Assembly: GCF_002795845.1 (NCBI RefSeq)
Contig: NZ_CP011797.1
Span: forward strand, 3,262,001-3,326,000
Source of the DNA: Reinekea forsetii
Lineage (GTDB): Bacteria > Pseudomonadota > Gammaproteobacteria > Pseudomonadales > Natronospirillaceae
DNA: 64,000 nucleotides
Direction of reading: 5' to 3'
Under the pieces are notes generated by a model. The model was not told the origin of the DNA. It did not search any database and saw only the letters and a list, made by a program, of their open reading frames with translations. The translations under genes and the position numbers were made by a program. Shown piece by piece: positions 28,716 through 37,492 of the stretch (positions within the stretch are counted from its first letter, which is position 1; every line of letters starts with the position of its first letter).

Positions 28716-30116
28716 ATGCGCGCAGTGTTAAATTTCTATCAGGGTCTGGGGGTGCATCAGGCCAAACTCTGGGCCGCACTGGCATTATTGATCACCCTTG
28801 TTCTGCCCACGACCGATTGGCCGGCGCTCTCGGGGCTCAATCCGGCTCAGGTCAAGGCGGTCTTGATTCTCCTGTTAGCCGCGGTCTTGTGGGTTAGTGA
28901 GTGGTTACCCCTGTTTATTGTTAGCTTTATCATCCTCGCTCTAGAATTGCTCTGGCTGTCGCCAGCGCTAGCTCAGTTGGGTCAACCGATCGGCGATGCC
29001 CTATTCTTCGCGCCCTTTTTTTCCAATATTATTCTGCTTTTTCTGGGCGGTTTTGTCTTATCGAGCCTGATGCAAAAGGCCGGACTCGACACCCGCTTTG
29101 CCCATTGGATTTTGCAGCTGACCCAGGGCGAACCGAGCACCACCCTGGCCGGTATCATCGCCGTCTGCGCATTTTTATCGATGTGGATGAGCAATACTGC
29201 AACGGCGGCGATGATGTTAACCATGGTGCTACCGCTGGCTGAGCGTTTGCGCGTCGGCACCCCCTTTCGGGTGGGCTTGATTCTGTCGATTCCGCTGGCC
29301 TGTAATCTAGGCGGTATCGGCACCCCCATTGGCACACCGCCTAACGCCATTGCCATGAGCTACCTAGCGGCCAAGGACATCCAAGTGAGTTTTCTGGAGT
29401 GGATGATGCTCACCCTACCCTTCCTGCTAATAGCCTTGACGCTGCTCTGGTTTGCCCTGTTGAAGGTCTATCCGCCGGGCACCGCTAGGTTGGACATAGG
29501 CACGGTCGAGGCCGAGCCTCTAAGGGCTCGCCAATGGCTGTCTATAGGGATCTTTGTGCTCACTGTCCTGGGTTGGCTTGTTGGCGGCCAGTTCGGGATA
29601 AAGACCGGCACCGTGGCGCTCTTTCCCATTATTGCTGCCTTTTGGTTGGCTATTCTGGATCAGTCTGATTTTCGTGCCTTACCTTGGGACGTGCTCTTTA
29701 TGGTCGCGGGCGGCATTGCCCTAGGCGTTGCGATCGACATTACCGATATGGGGTGCGTGATTGTCGGTTGGTTGCCCAGCACCGGCAGCTTTACCTTGCT
29801 GGTCGGCGCTTTGGTACTGGTCGCCGCACTACTCGGCACCGTTATGAGTAACACGGCAACCGCCGGACTGTTAATTCCCCTCGTGGTGTCCTTGAGTTTG
29901 CCGACCGAGCAGCTCTTTGTGCTGGTACTCGCCATTACGCTGAACTGCTCCATGGCGATGATTTTACCGGTTAGCACACCGCCCAATGCCATCGCCTTTG
30001 GCTCCGGAGTCATCAGCGTCAAGGACCTGGCCCGGATGGGCACCTTGATGGCGATCCTGGGCTTGGTGACCGCCTTTACTTTGGGCCCGCTCTATTGGTT
30101 CTGGGTCCTCAACTAA
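28716..30116 (+). CDS. SLC13/DASS-family anion transporter
   Basis: A 466-aa membrane protein with about eleven helices. Two SNT-type motifs are seen, MWMSNTATAAMMLTMVLPL and TVMSNTATAGLLIPL, each followed by an NAIA segment (GTPPNAIAMS and STPPNAIAFGSG). These are the sodium and carboxylate sites of the DASS family, which moves sulfate or di- and tricarboxylates. The start at 28716 lacks a nearby ribosome site; a GGAGGA about 28 bases upstream is too far, so the start is uncertain. The stop codon lies inside a heptamer repeat. Confidence 0.9.
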   Translation: MRAVLNFYQGLGVHQAKLWAALALLITLVLPTTDWPALSGLNPAQVKAVLILLLAAVLWVSEWLPLFIVSFIILALELLWLSPALAQLGQPIGDALFFAPFFSNIILLFLGGFVLSSLMQKAGLDTRFAHWILQLTQGEPSTTLAGIIAVCAFLSMWMSNTATAAMMLTMVLPLAERLRVGTPFRVGLILSIPLACNLGGIGTPIGTPPNAIAMSYLAAKDIQVSFLEWMMLTLPFLLIALTLLWFALLKVYPPGTARLDIGTVEAEPLRARQWLSIGIFVLTVLGWLVGGQFGIKTGTVALFPIIAAFWLAILDQSDFRALPWDVLFMVAGGIALGVAIDITDMGCVIVGWLPSTGSFTLLVGALVLVAALLGTVMSNTATAGLLIPLVVSLSLPTEQLFVLVLAITLNCSMAMILPVSTPPNAIAFGSGVISVKDLARMGTLMAILGLVTAFTLGPLYWFWVLN

Positions 30117-30147
30117 CAACTAACAACTAACAACTAACAACTAACAA
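30110..30147 (+). repeat. Tandem heptamer CAACTAA, five copies
   Basis: Five perfect copies of CAACTAA plus a partial copy. The first copy contains the SLC13 stop codon (TAA), and the frame is closed again in each later copy. It ends 30 bp before the zinc-ribbon gene. No such repeat is seen in adjacent gaps. Confidence 0.95.
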
Positions 30148-30176
30148 TGTAAATGTCACAACAATAAGGAGTTTAA

Positions 30177-30497
30177 ATGGACGTGTATATTCAACAGTGT
30201 CAACACTGCCGGTCGCGGAATCTGCGCAATATCCTCGTCCGAGATGACGCTCAGCGGGTCTATGTCCAGTGCCGTCAGTGCGACCAGCTGGTGGCGCGCT
30301 ATATCATCGCCCCAGGCGGATATTTTCACGAAGGCAAGGATTATGAGAGCTTCTTGCGGACCAGGATGCTCGACGGCGGCTTCTTGTCGGGACGCGATTT
30401 AAAGGCTGCGTTCCAGGACGTATCTGACAGCTGCGCGAAGGGCTTCGATGAGGCCGTTAGACGTGGTCAAAAAAAATATGGTGATCCATTGCCCTAG
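30177..30497 (+). CDS. Zinc-ribbon conserved protein, unknown
   Basis: A 106-aa soluble protein with two CxxC knuckles, C8/C11 and C32/C35, forming a likely four-Cys zinc ribbon. A conserved-looking segment YFHEGKDYESFLR and a helical C-terminus with a charged tail follow. There is no signal or membrane helix. AAGGAG lies five bases before the ATG. It follows the SLC13 gene and precedes the DUF3833 gene on the same strand. Zinc binding is inferred; the role is unknown. Confidence 0.8.
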   Translation: MDVYIQQCQHCRSRNLRNILVRDDAQRVYVQCRQCDQLVARYIIAPGGYFHEGKDYESFLRTRMLDGGFLSGRDLKAAFQDVSDSCAKGFDEAVRRGQKKYGDPLP

Positions 30498-30589
30498 CCC
30501 TTGTGGCATAGGCTACTAAGGAGAACAATACAAACCATCCGTTTTGCCAGCTGATGCGTAAGAATCGGAATTGTTTTAGGAGACCCGCC

Positions 30590-31117
30590 ATGAAAACCAT
30601 TGCCCTATTTGCCAGCGCCACCCTGTTAAGTGCCTGTAGCCAGTTGCCGGTCAGTATCTATGCCGACACCCCGATCCAGTTTGATCCGATGAGTTTCTTC
30701 AACAATCAGATCCATGCCGAAGGCTTTGTGCGCGATCGCAGCGGCGAAGTCAGCCGCACCTTCACCGCCCAAATCAGTGCCACTTGGGACGAACAGGGCG
30801 GAGTGCTCGATGAACTCTTTACTTGGAGCGATGGCGAGATCCAGACACGCGTTTGGCAGTTCCGCAAGACCGGCGAGCAAACCTATGTCGGCACCGCGGC
30901 CGATGTCATCGGAGACGCCCAGATGGAGTTTGCCGGCAATGCCATCCATATGAATTATGTCCTCGATGTTCCCCTGGCCTCGGGTAAAAACATCGGCATT
31001 CGCATGGACGACTGGCTCTATCAGGTCAGTGACAACTCCATCGTCAATGTGACCTCAATGTCAAAATTTGGTTTTTCGGTCGGCGAAGTGGTACTGACCA
31101 TGCGCGTGATCGACTAG
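30590..31117 (+). CDS. DUF3833-family lipoprotein
   Basis: A 175-aa lipoprotein; the lipobox LLSAC puts the lipidated Cys at residue 16. The mature part has FNNQIHAEGFVRDRSGEVSRTF and SGKNIGIRMDDWLYQVSDN, which match the DUF3833 family of unknown function. The ATG at 30590 was chosen over an upstream one because AGGAGA lies eight bases before it. A bidirectional terminator follows. Confidence 0.88.
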   Translation: MKTIALFASATLLSACSQLPVSIYADTPIQFDPMSFFNNQIHAEGFVRDRSGEVSRTFTAQISATWDEQGGVLDELFTWSDGEIQTRVWQFRKTGEQTYVGTAADVIGDAQMEFAGNAIHMNYVLDVPLASGKNIGIRMDDWLYQVSDNSIVNVTSMSKFGFSVGEVVLTMRVID

Positions 31118-31135
31118 GTTTTTAAGATTAGCCAT

Positions 31136-31164
31136 AAAAAAACCGCGTAATACGCGGTTTTTTT
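31136..31164. terminator. Bidirectional terminator between DUF3833 gene and greA
   Basis: Seven A, CCGCGT-aat-ACGCGG, seven T. It lies between convergent genes and can act on both strands. Confidence 0.92.
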
Positions 31165-31185
31165 ACTTCTGAGTAAGCCTCAACC

Positions 31186-31662
31186 CTAGAGGTGTTCGAC
31201 TTTCTCAATCTCATATTCGACCACGCCGCCGGGCACCTTAACGACAACCGTATCGCCTTCTTCCTTGCCGATCAACGCTCGAGCAATCGGTGAGTTCAAG
31301 GAGATCTTGTTGACCTTAACGTTGGCCTCATCATCACCGACGATCTTATAGGTCACGCCCTGATCGGTTTCAACATTAAGCAGACTTACCGTAGTGCCGA
31401 AGATTATTTTTCCGGTGACCGGTATATCGTGCACATTGATCACCTGGGAGCCGGATAGCTTACCTTCGATATCTTGAATCCGCCCTTCGATAAAGCCCTG
31501 CTGCTCACGCGCGGCATGGTATTCAGCGTTTTCTTTCAAGTCACCGTGCGCGCGGGCTTCGGCGATAGCAATAATTACCGCGGGCCGACGCACAGATTTT
31601 AATTCTTTGAGCTCGTTTTGAAGCGCCAATTCACCTTCAACGGTCATTGGATATCGTTGCAT
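31186..31662 (-). CDS. greA: GreA: transcript cleavage factor
   Basis: GreA enters the RNA polymerase secondary channel and makes backtracked RNA cleave. The 158-aa protein has an N-terminal coiled coil with the acidic tip in [18 protein letters not shown] and the C-terminal FKBP-like domain. The ATG at 31660-31662 has AAGGAAC upstream; an earlier in-frame start lacks a site. It follows carB with a terminator-like hairpin between, as in the common carA-carB-greA order. Confidence 0.97.
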   Translation of the reverse strand: MQRYPMTVEGELALQNELKELKSVRRPAVIIAIAEARAHGDLKENAEYHAAREQQGFIEGRIQDIEGKLSGSQVINVHDIPVTGKIIFGTTVSLLNVETDQGVTYKIVGDDEANVKVNKISLNSPIARALIGKEEGDTVVVKVPGGVVEYEIEKVEHL

Positions 31663-31682
31663 GCGATGTTCCTTTCTCATTT

Positions 31683-31705
31683 AAAAAGGGCGCCAGGCGC
31701 CCTTT
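31683..31705 (-). terminator. Terminator-like hairpin between carB and greA
   Basis: AAAGGGCGC-loop-GCGCCCTTT with a T-run on the minus strand. It could end most carAB transcripts before greA, or act as a partial terminator. Confidence 0.75.
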
Positions 31706-31727
31706 GATCGTCTGTACTTGACCGTTA

Positions 31728-34700
31728 TTATGACTGACTGAGCATGGCATGCAAGTCTTGCAGGCGGTTTACAGACGGCTCTTGCTGCAACTGGATGGCC
31801 ATCACGGAGGCCTCGGCACCGGCCAAGGTCGTGGTGTAATAAACCTTATGTTGCAGTGCACCCTTACGGATCTCGCCACTGTCGACCAGCGACTGCCGGC
31901 CTTCGGTGGTATTGATCACAAAGGCAACTTCATCATTTTTGATCAGATCGACCAGATGCGGACGGCCTTCCTTGAACTTATTCACCGCCGAGGTCGGCAA
32001 ACCCTGATCGCTAAAGAACTGCGCCGTACCCCGGGTAGCAACCACATCAAAACCCAGTTCGGTCAGGCTACGCGCCATCACCAACGCCGCGGCCTTATCT
32101 TTATTCTTGACCGAAATAATCACCTTACCCGAGGTCGGTAACACCGCACCGGCACCAACAGCAGCCTTAGCAAAGGCTTCAGCAAAGGTCTTGCCGGTGC
32201 CCATGACTTCGCCGGTCGATTTCATTTCCGGGCTTAACACCGGATCGACACCGTGGAATTTATTAAACGGCATGACCGCTTCTTTGACCGAGAAATAGCT
32301 CGGAATAATCTCTTCGGTAAAGCCCAATTCCAACAGAGTTTTACCGGTCATCACCTGGGCGCCGATCTTGGCCAATGACACACCGATGGCCTTGGACACG
32401 AAAGGCACGGTGCGCGAGGCACGCGGGTTCACTTCGATGATATAGAGTTTTTCATCCTGCCAGGCCATCTGGACGTTCATCAAGCCGATTACATTAAGCT
32501 CCAGCGCCATCGCCTTGACCTGCTCACGGATCATGTTTTGCGCAGGCATCGGCAGGCTATAGGGCGGCAGCGAACAGGCCGAGTCACCGGAATGGACGCC
32601 CGCCTGTTCGATATGTTGCATGATAGCGCCGATAACAACACGTTCGCCGTCGCTGACACAGTCGATGTCCATTTCGATAGCATCATCGAGGAAGCGATCG
32701 AGCAGCACCGGCGAGTCATTCGACACCTTGACCGCGTCATTCATATAGCGGCGCAAGTCTTTTTCCTGGTAGACGATTTCCATGGCTCGGCCGCCCAAGA
32801 CATAGGACGGTCGCACTACCAGGGGATAACCAATGCGGTTAGCGATCAACACGGCCTCATCGAGGCTACGCGCGGTACCGTTCTCCGGCTGCAACAGATT
32901 CAGCCGTTCAACCATCACCTGGAAGCGCTCACGGTCCTCGGCTCGGTCGATGGCATCCGGGCTGGTGCCAATAATGGGCACACCGGCCGCTTCGAGGGCA
33001 CGCGCCAATTTCAATGGTGTCTGGCCACCGTACTGGACGATGACACCCTTGGGTTTTTCCAGATCGATGATCTCGAGTAAATCTTCCAAGGTGACGGGCT
33101 CAAAGTAGAGCCGATCGGAGGTGTCGTAATCGGTCGAGACAGTTTCCGGATTACAGTTCACCATAATGGTTTCGTAACCGTCTTCACGCGCCGACAGGGC
33201 AGCGTGCACACAGCAATAATCGAATTCGATGCCCTGGCCGATACGGTTCGGACCACCGCCGATGACCATGATTTTCTCGCGATCGGTCACCGCCGCTTCG
33301 CATTCTTCATCGTAGGTCGAATACATATAGGCGGTATCCGATTTAAATTCCGCGGCACAGGTATCCACCCGCTTATAGACCGGGCGCACGTTTTGGGCCC
33401 AGCGCTTCTTGCGCAGTTCCTGTTCACTGACACCGAGCAGATGAGCCAGACGCAGGTCCGAGAAGCCCTTGCGTTTCAGGCTGCGCATCAGCGCCTCATC
33501 GAGGTCTTTCAGGCCTTTGCTGCTGAGGGCTTTTTCATCGGCGAGCAAATCTTCGATCTGTACCAGGAACCAAGGATCGATGCCGGTCAGCTCATTAATA
33601 TCGGTCACCGACATGCCCGAACGGAAGGCATCGGCGACGTACCAGATTCGGTCAGGACCGGCTTCGCGCAATTCGCGCACGATAATTTCATTGGCATTGT
33701 CTGCGTTCAGGTCAACATAGCTGTCAAAACCACAGGCGCCCACTTCCAGACCGCGTAACGCTTTCTGCAAGGATTCTTGAAAATTACGGCCAATCGCCAT
33801 GACTTCACCGACCGACTTCATCTGAGTCGTTAAGCGATCATTAGCCTGGGGGAACTTCTCGAAGGCAAAGCGCGGTATCTTGGTGACGACGTAGTCAATG
33901 CTCGGCTCAAACGAGGCCGGGGTGACGCCACCGGTGATTTCGTTCTGCAACTCGTCGAGCGTATAGCCGACTGCCAGCTTGGCGGCGACCCGAGCAATCG
34001 GGAAGCCAGTGGCCTTCGAAGCCAGGGCGGACGAGCGCGACACACGTGGGTTCATTTCGATGATCACCATGCGGCCGGTCGCCGGATCGATGCCGAACTG
34101 GACGTTCGAACCGCCAGTCTCGACGCCAATTTCACGCAGCACCGCCAGTGAGGCGTTACGCATGATTTGATATTCTTTGTCGGTTAGCGTTTGCGCCGGC
34201 GCAACGGTAATGGAGTCGCCGGTATGAATGCCCATCGGGTCAAAGTTTTCGATGGCGCAAATAATGATGCAGTTATCATTTTTGTCGCGCACCACTTCCA
34301 TCTCGAATTCTTTCCAGCCAATCAGGCTTTCGTCGATCAGCAATTCATTGGTCGGCGACAGGTCGAGCCCGCGGCGACAGATCTCTTCAAATTCTTCTTT
34401 GTTGTAGGCAATACCGCCGCCACTGCCGCCCATGGTAAAGCTCGGACGAATGATCGACGGAAAGCCCAGGCGTTCGGCGATCACAATGGCTTCTTCGAGC
34501 GTGTGCGCGATGCCGGATCGGGGGGTATCGAGGCCAATTGACTTCATCGCCTTATCGAAGCGACTGCGATCTTCGGCCTTATCGATGGTGTCGGCATTGG
34601 CACCGATCATTTCCACACCGTATTTGGCGAGAACGCCGTGCTTCTCCAGATCGAGTGCGCAATTGAGCGCCGTCTGGCCACCCATGGTCGGCAACACTGC

Positions 34701-34952
34701 ATCCGGACGTTCTTTTTCGATGATTTTTTCCACGACCTGCCAGGTGATCGGCTCTATGTAGGTGGCATCGGCCATGGTCGGGTCGGTCATGATGGTGGCC
34801 GGATTCGAGTTGACCAGGATGACCCGATAACCCTCTTCGCGTAACGCCTTACATGCTTGTGCACCGGAATAGTCAAACTCACAGGCCTGGCCAATCACAA
34901 TGGGCCCAGCGCCGAGGATCAGAATGCTTTTTAGGTCAGTACGTTTTGGCAT
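31728..34952 (-). CDS. carB: CarB: carbamoyl phosphate synthetase large subunit
   Basis: Makes carbamoyl phosphate from bicarbonate, two ATP and ammonia passed from CarA. It feeds pyrimidine and arginine synthesis. The 1074-aa protein shows the two ATP-grasp halves (each with the [14 protein letters not shown] or [15 protein letters not shown] start), an oligomerisation helix region, and the C-terminal methylglyoxal-synthase-like allosteric domain. Length is normal. It follows carA after 68 bp containing a hairpin. Confidence 0.99.
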   Translation of the reverse strand: MPKRTDLKSILILGAGPIVIGQACEFDYSGAQACKALREEGYRVILVNSNPATIMTDPTMADATYIEPITWQVVEKIIEKERPDAVLPTMGGQTALNCALDLEKHGVLAKYGVEMIGANADTIDKAEDRSRFDKAMKSIGLDTPRSGIAHTLEEAIVIAERLGFPSIIRPSFTMGGSGGGIAYNKEEFEEICRRGLDLSPTNELLIDESLIGWKEFEMEVVRDKNDNCIIICAIENFDPMGIHTGDSITVAPAQTLTDKEYQIMRNASLAVLREIGVETGGSNVQFGIDPATGRMVIIEMNPRVSRSSALASKATGFPIARVAAKLAVGYTLDELQNEITGGVTPASFEPSIDYVVTKIPRFAFEKFPQANDRLTTQMKSVGEVMAIGRNFQESLQKALRGLEVGACGFDSYVDLNADNANEIIVRELREAGPDRIWYVADAFRSGMSVTDINELTGIDPWFLVQIEDLLADEKALSSKGLKDLDEALMRSLKRKGFSDLRLAHLLGVSEQELRKKRWAQNVRPVYKRVDTCAAEFKSDTAYMYSTYDEECEAAVTDREKIMVIGGGPNRIGQGIEFDYCCVHAALSAREDGYETIMVNCNPETVSTDYDTSDRLYFEPVTLEDLLEIIDLEKPKGVIVQYGGQTPLKLARALEAAGVPIIGTSPDAIDRAEDRERFQVMVERLNLLQPENGTARSLDEAVLIANRIGYPLVVRPSYVLGGRAMEIVYQEKDLRRYMNDAVKVSNDSPVLLDRFLDDAIEMDIDCVSDGERVVIGAIMQHIEQAGVHSGDSACSLPPYSLPMPAQNMIREQVKAMALELNVIGLMNVQMAWQDEKLYIIEVNPRASRTVPFVSKAIGVSLAKIGAQVMTGKTLLELGFTEEIIPSYFSVKEAVMPFNKFHGVDPVLSPEMKSTGEVMGTGKTFAEAFAKAAVGAGAVLPTSGKVIISVKNKDKAAALVMARSLTELGFDVVATRGTAQFFSDQGLPTSAVNKFKEGRPHLVDLIKNDEVAFVINTTEGRQSLVDSGEIRKGALQHKVYYTTTLAGAEASVMAIQLQQEPSVNRLQDLHAMLSQS

Positions 34953-34986
34953 GGTTTCTCACAAATTCTGAATGCTAGTGTATGCA

Positions 34987-35009
34987 ACTGCCCCAGCAAT
35001 TGGGGCAGT
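34987..35009 (-). repeat. Hairpin between carA and carB
   Basis: ACTGCCCC-agcaatt-GGGGCAGT, an 8-bp stem in the 68-bp carA-carB gap. It has no T-run and may be a processing or translation-control structure. Confidence 0.6.
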
Positions 35010-35020
35010 GTCGGGTCACC

Positions 35021-36151
35021 TTAGGACTGGCGTTGGCTCATATAATCAATAAATTGATCAAACAAGGGCGCGCAATCGTGTGGACCGGGACTTGCTTCCG
35101 GATGGCCTTGGAAGCTAAAGGCAGCCTTGTCAGTATGCCGTATGCCCTGCAGTGACTGGTCAAACAAGGACCGGTGCGTGGCCACCAAATGGCCTGGCAA
35201 ACTGCTTTCTTCGATGGCAAAACCGTGGTTTTGACTGGTGATCATCACCGTCTGGTCGGCCAGTACCGCGACCGGATGGTTGGCACCGTGATGACCAAAC
35301 TTCATCTTGCCGGTTTGCGCACCGCAAGCCAGGCCCAACAACTGATGGCCCAAACAGATCCCGAAGACCGGGATATTGGTAGTTAAAATCTCAGCAATGG
35401 CGCGAATGGCATAGTCGCACGGTTCCGGATCGCCCGGCCCGTTGGACAAAAATACGCCATCAGGGGCGAGCGCCAGAACATCGGCAGCCGGCGTTTGCGC
35501 CGGGACCACGGTGATGCGGCAACCGCGATCAGCAAGCATGCGCAGAATGTTGCGTTTGACCCCGAAATCATAGGCGACGACGTGAAACTTGCTGGTATCG
35601 GGTTGGGTATGACCAACGCCTAATTGCCAGCTGCCTTCGGTCCACTGATAGGGCGCCTTAACACTGACTACCTTGGCCAAATCCATGCCTTTCAAGCCGG
35701 CAAAACCCTTGGCCAACGCTAAGGCGCGATCGACGTCGATGTTCTCACCGGCCATGATGCAACCGTTTAGAGCACCCTTTTCGCGCAGAATTCGGGTCAG
35801 ACGACGAGTGTCAATATTACCGATAGACACTATATTGCGTGCTTTCAGGTAGTCGGCGAGCGATTGCTCACTGCGGAAGCTGCTGTGCATCAGCGGTACG
35901 TCGCGAATCACTAGACCCGACGCCCAGACCTGATCGGACTCTTCATCTTCCGAGTTCACGCCGGTATTGCCGACATGGGGATGGGTCAGGGTGACGATTT
36001 GCTGGGCATAGGATGGATCCGTGAGGATCTCTTGGTAGCCGGTCATGGAGGTATTAAATACCACTTCACCAATGGCTTCACCAACGGCACCAAAGCCGAT
36101 ACCGTTGAAAATACTTCCGTCTTCGAGCGCGAGTATGGCAGGCGTACTCAA
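35021..36151 (-). CDS. carA: CarA: carbamoyl phosphate synthetase small subunit
   Basis: The glutaminase subunit, which releases ammonia from glutamine for CarB. The C-terminal class I amidotransferase domain shows the nucleophile elbow [13 protein letters not shown] and the HHGANHPV segment. TTG at 36149-36151 was chosen as the start because AGGAGA lies eight bases upstream and the product begins [12 protein letters not shown] like its relatives; the open frame extends eight codons further to an ATG without a ribosome site. It is preceded by a 225-nt leader with a promoter, leader ORF and attenuator-like hairpins. Confidence 0.98.
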   Translation of the reverse strand: MSTPAILALEDGSIFNGIGFGAVGEAIGEVVFNTSMTGYQEILTDPSYAQQIVTLTHPHVGNTGVNSEDEESDQVWASGLVIRDVPLMHSSFRSEQSLADYLKARNIVSIGNIDTRRLTRILREKGALNGCIMAGENIDVDRALALAKGFAGLKGMDLAKVVSVKAPYQWTEGSWQLGVGHTQPDTSKFHVVAYDFGVKRNILRMLADRGCRITVVPAQTPAADVLALAPDGVFLSNGPGDPEPCDYAIRAIAEILTTNIPVFGICLGHQLLGLACGAQTGKMKFGHHGANHPVAVLADQTVMITSQNHGFAIEESSLPGHLVATHRSLFDQSLQGIRHTDKAAFSFQGHPEASPGPHDCAPLFDQFIDYMSQRQS

Positions 36152-36217
36152 GATCCGTTCTCCTATCAGTTGCATGAATGGACGATTGAGAAATTGACCC
36201 GTTAGACCGGTTTTACC

Positions 36218-36361
36218 TCACCCCAATTCGTAAAAAAGCGAGATGAAGATAACTTCATCCCGCTTCGTTATTTGCCGTTGCAGCATAACGCCACGACAAG
36301 CTAATTTTTTGGTGCGGTCAGGGTGTAGTTTCTGCTGGTCAAACGTCTCAGCTGGGTGCAT
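36218..36361 (-). CDS. Candidate carA leader peptide (47 codons)
   Basis: An open frame too short for automatic calls runs from ATG at 36359-36361 to TGA at 36218-36220, inside the carA 5' leader. It begins MHPAETFDQQ and ends SLFYELG. It reads through both leader hairpins and stops 12 nt after the terminator T-run. E. coli pyrBI has a 44-codon leader with the same layout, where ribosomes close behind polymerase block the terminator. The ribosome site is weak (GGGCTGCAA), about 15 nt from the predicted RNA 5' end. Translation is not proven. Confidence 0.45.
   Translation of the reverse strand: MHPAETFDQQKLHPDRTKKLACRGVMLQRQITKRDEVIFISLFYELG
36232..36265 (-). terminator. Candidate attenuator in the carA leader
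   Basis: On the minus strand, AAGCG and GATGAAG arms pair with CTTCATC and CGCTT (one mismatch, ATAA-type loop) and run into six T. No minus-strand gene ends upstream for more than 1 kb, so the terminator is not the end of another operon. It sits between the predicted carA promoter and the carA start. Confidence 0.75.
36266..36290 (-). promoter_or_regulatory. Upstream hairpin directly before the attenuator
   Basis: CGTTAT and ATAACG arms, 13 nt apart, immediately 5' of the attenuator stem. The position matches the pause hairpin of the pyrBI leader. The stem is short, so its role is tentative. Confidence 0.4.
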
Positions 36362-36375
36362 TTGCAGCCCAAAAT

Positions 36376-36412
36376 TTCGCGGATATTACAGGATTTTGGC
36401 ACTTTTTGTCCA
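36376..36412 (-). promoter_or_regulatory. carA promoter with AATTTTGGG start
   Basis: On the minus strand TGGACA (36407-36412) and TAATAT (36383-36388) are 18 bp apart, with a TG just before the -10. The predicted start, seven bases after the -10, lies in AAATTTTGGG. Transcripts would begin AAUUUUGGG, close to the E. coli pyrBI start AAUUUG where polymerase slips at high UTP. Confidence 0.65.
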
Positions 36413-36637
36413 TTAAATTTTTACGGTATTTAGGTAACGGGCCCTTCTCACACTGCACAGAGCAAATAGTTACCTTTAAGTGGCTCGCCTAATGGACCGA
36501 TTTAACACCAGGAACGGTGGCCAGACAGAGCATTTTGGCAACCGATCGAGCCACCATTAAATCCTGCTCACCTGTGGCACGGCCTTTAAAAAGCTGGCAT
36601 TATCAAACTTACATAAGGCCGCCCAACAGGCATTGCC

Positions 36638-37393
36638 ATGTCACAAACTAGCCAATTGATTGACACGCTCAAAAAAATTCTACGTGAGCGCAAAATTACC
36701 TATGCCGATGTCGCAACCCACCTAAATCTCAGCGAAGCCAATGTTAAGCGCATGTTTTCCAAACGGCACTTCACCCTCAATCGACTCGAAGCTATCTGCT
36801 CACTGGCCAATGCCGATCTGGGTTACCTGATTACCCGGATGCATGAGGGCTCGATGATCATCGACGAGTTAACGCTGGAAGCCGAACAAGATCTGATCGC
36901 CAACATCAAGTTATTGTTGATGGCCCAATTACTGATCAACCGCTGGACATTGGACGATATAGTGTCTATCTATAATTTTGACGAACACGAGGCCACTCGC
37001 CTGCTGGCAAAACTTGATCGGCTCGGCTTTATCGAACTGCTGCCAGGCAATCGGGTCCGCACACTGGTGTCGCGCAACTTTAAGTGGATTCAGAACGGAC
37101 CGGTACATAAATACTTCGAAAATCATGTCGCCGGGGAGTTCTTCAACTGCACTTTCAACCCCAAGGCCGGCGAACTACTGGTCTTCATGGCTGGCATGCT
37201 AACTCGTCAATCGAACCGCCATATGCAAAACAGCATGCGCCGGCTGGCGCGCGAGTTTGATGACCTCTGTAAGGAAGATGGCAAACTGCCAGTCAGTGAA
37301 ACCTATGGCTCTGGAATAGTGTTGGCGTTGCGGCCTTGGGAGCTGAGTGTCTTTGCCGAGTATCGCCGAGTACCCAACACCAAAAAATTCTAA
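36638..37393 (+). CDS. XRE-type HTH regulator
   Basis: A 251-aa protein. Residues 8-62 are a Cro/CI-type helix-turn-helix with the recognition stretch YADVATHLNLSEANVKRMFSKR. The middle (about 85-150) resembles a winged-helix or domain with DIVSIYNFDEHEATRLLAKLDRLGFIEL. The C-terminal part is unassigned. It lacks membrane or signal segments. AGG lies before the start. It is divergent from the car operon, with no other regulator nearby, but a link to carAB is only positional. Confidence 0.85.
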   Translation: MSQTSQLIDTLKKILRERKITYADVATHLNLSEANVKRMFSKRHFTLNRLEAICSLANADLGYLITRMHEGSMIIDELTLEAEQDLIANIKLLLMAQLLINRWTLDDIVSIYNFDEHEATRLLAKLDRLGFIELLPGNRVRTLVSRNFKWIQNGPVHKYFENHVAGEFFNCTFNPKAGELLVFMAGMLTRQSNRHMQNSMRRLAREFDDLCKEDGKLPVSETYGSGIVLALRPWELSVFAEYRRVPNTKKF

Positions 37394-37492
37394 TGCCGCT
37401 ACTATCTGGAATGGAATCGACAATGCGCCTTTCGGCCTTACTTTGAGGGGCTTGAACATATTTTGCTGCTGGTCAAATAGGACAAGCTGGGA

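Larger units (their letters stand above)
36176..36637. other. Intergenic region carA to HTH gene
   Basis: About 460 bp holding the carA leader and promoter in its left part (described separately). The right part, 36413-36637, must carry the promoter of the divergent HTH gene; I see no clear -10/-35 pair or ArgR box there. Confidence 0.6.

Noticed and set aside
30110-30147. CRISPR array
   Set aside because: Direct 7-bp copies with no spacers; it is a simple tandem repeat.
36310-36360. PurR-like sequence in the carA leader
   Set aside because: Only a short AAACG core is seen; it lies inside the leader ORF and does not form a proper palindrome.
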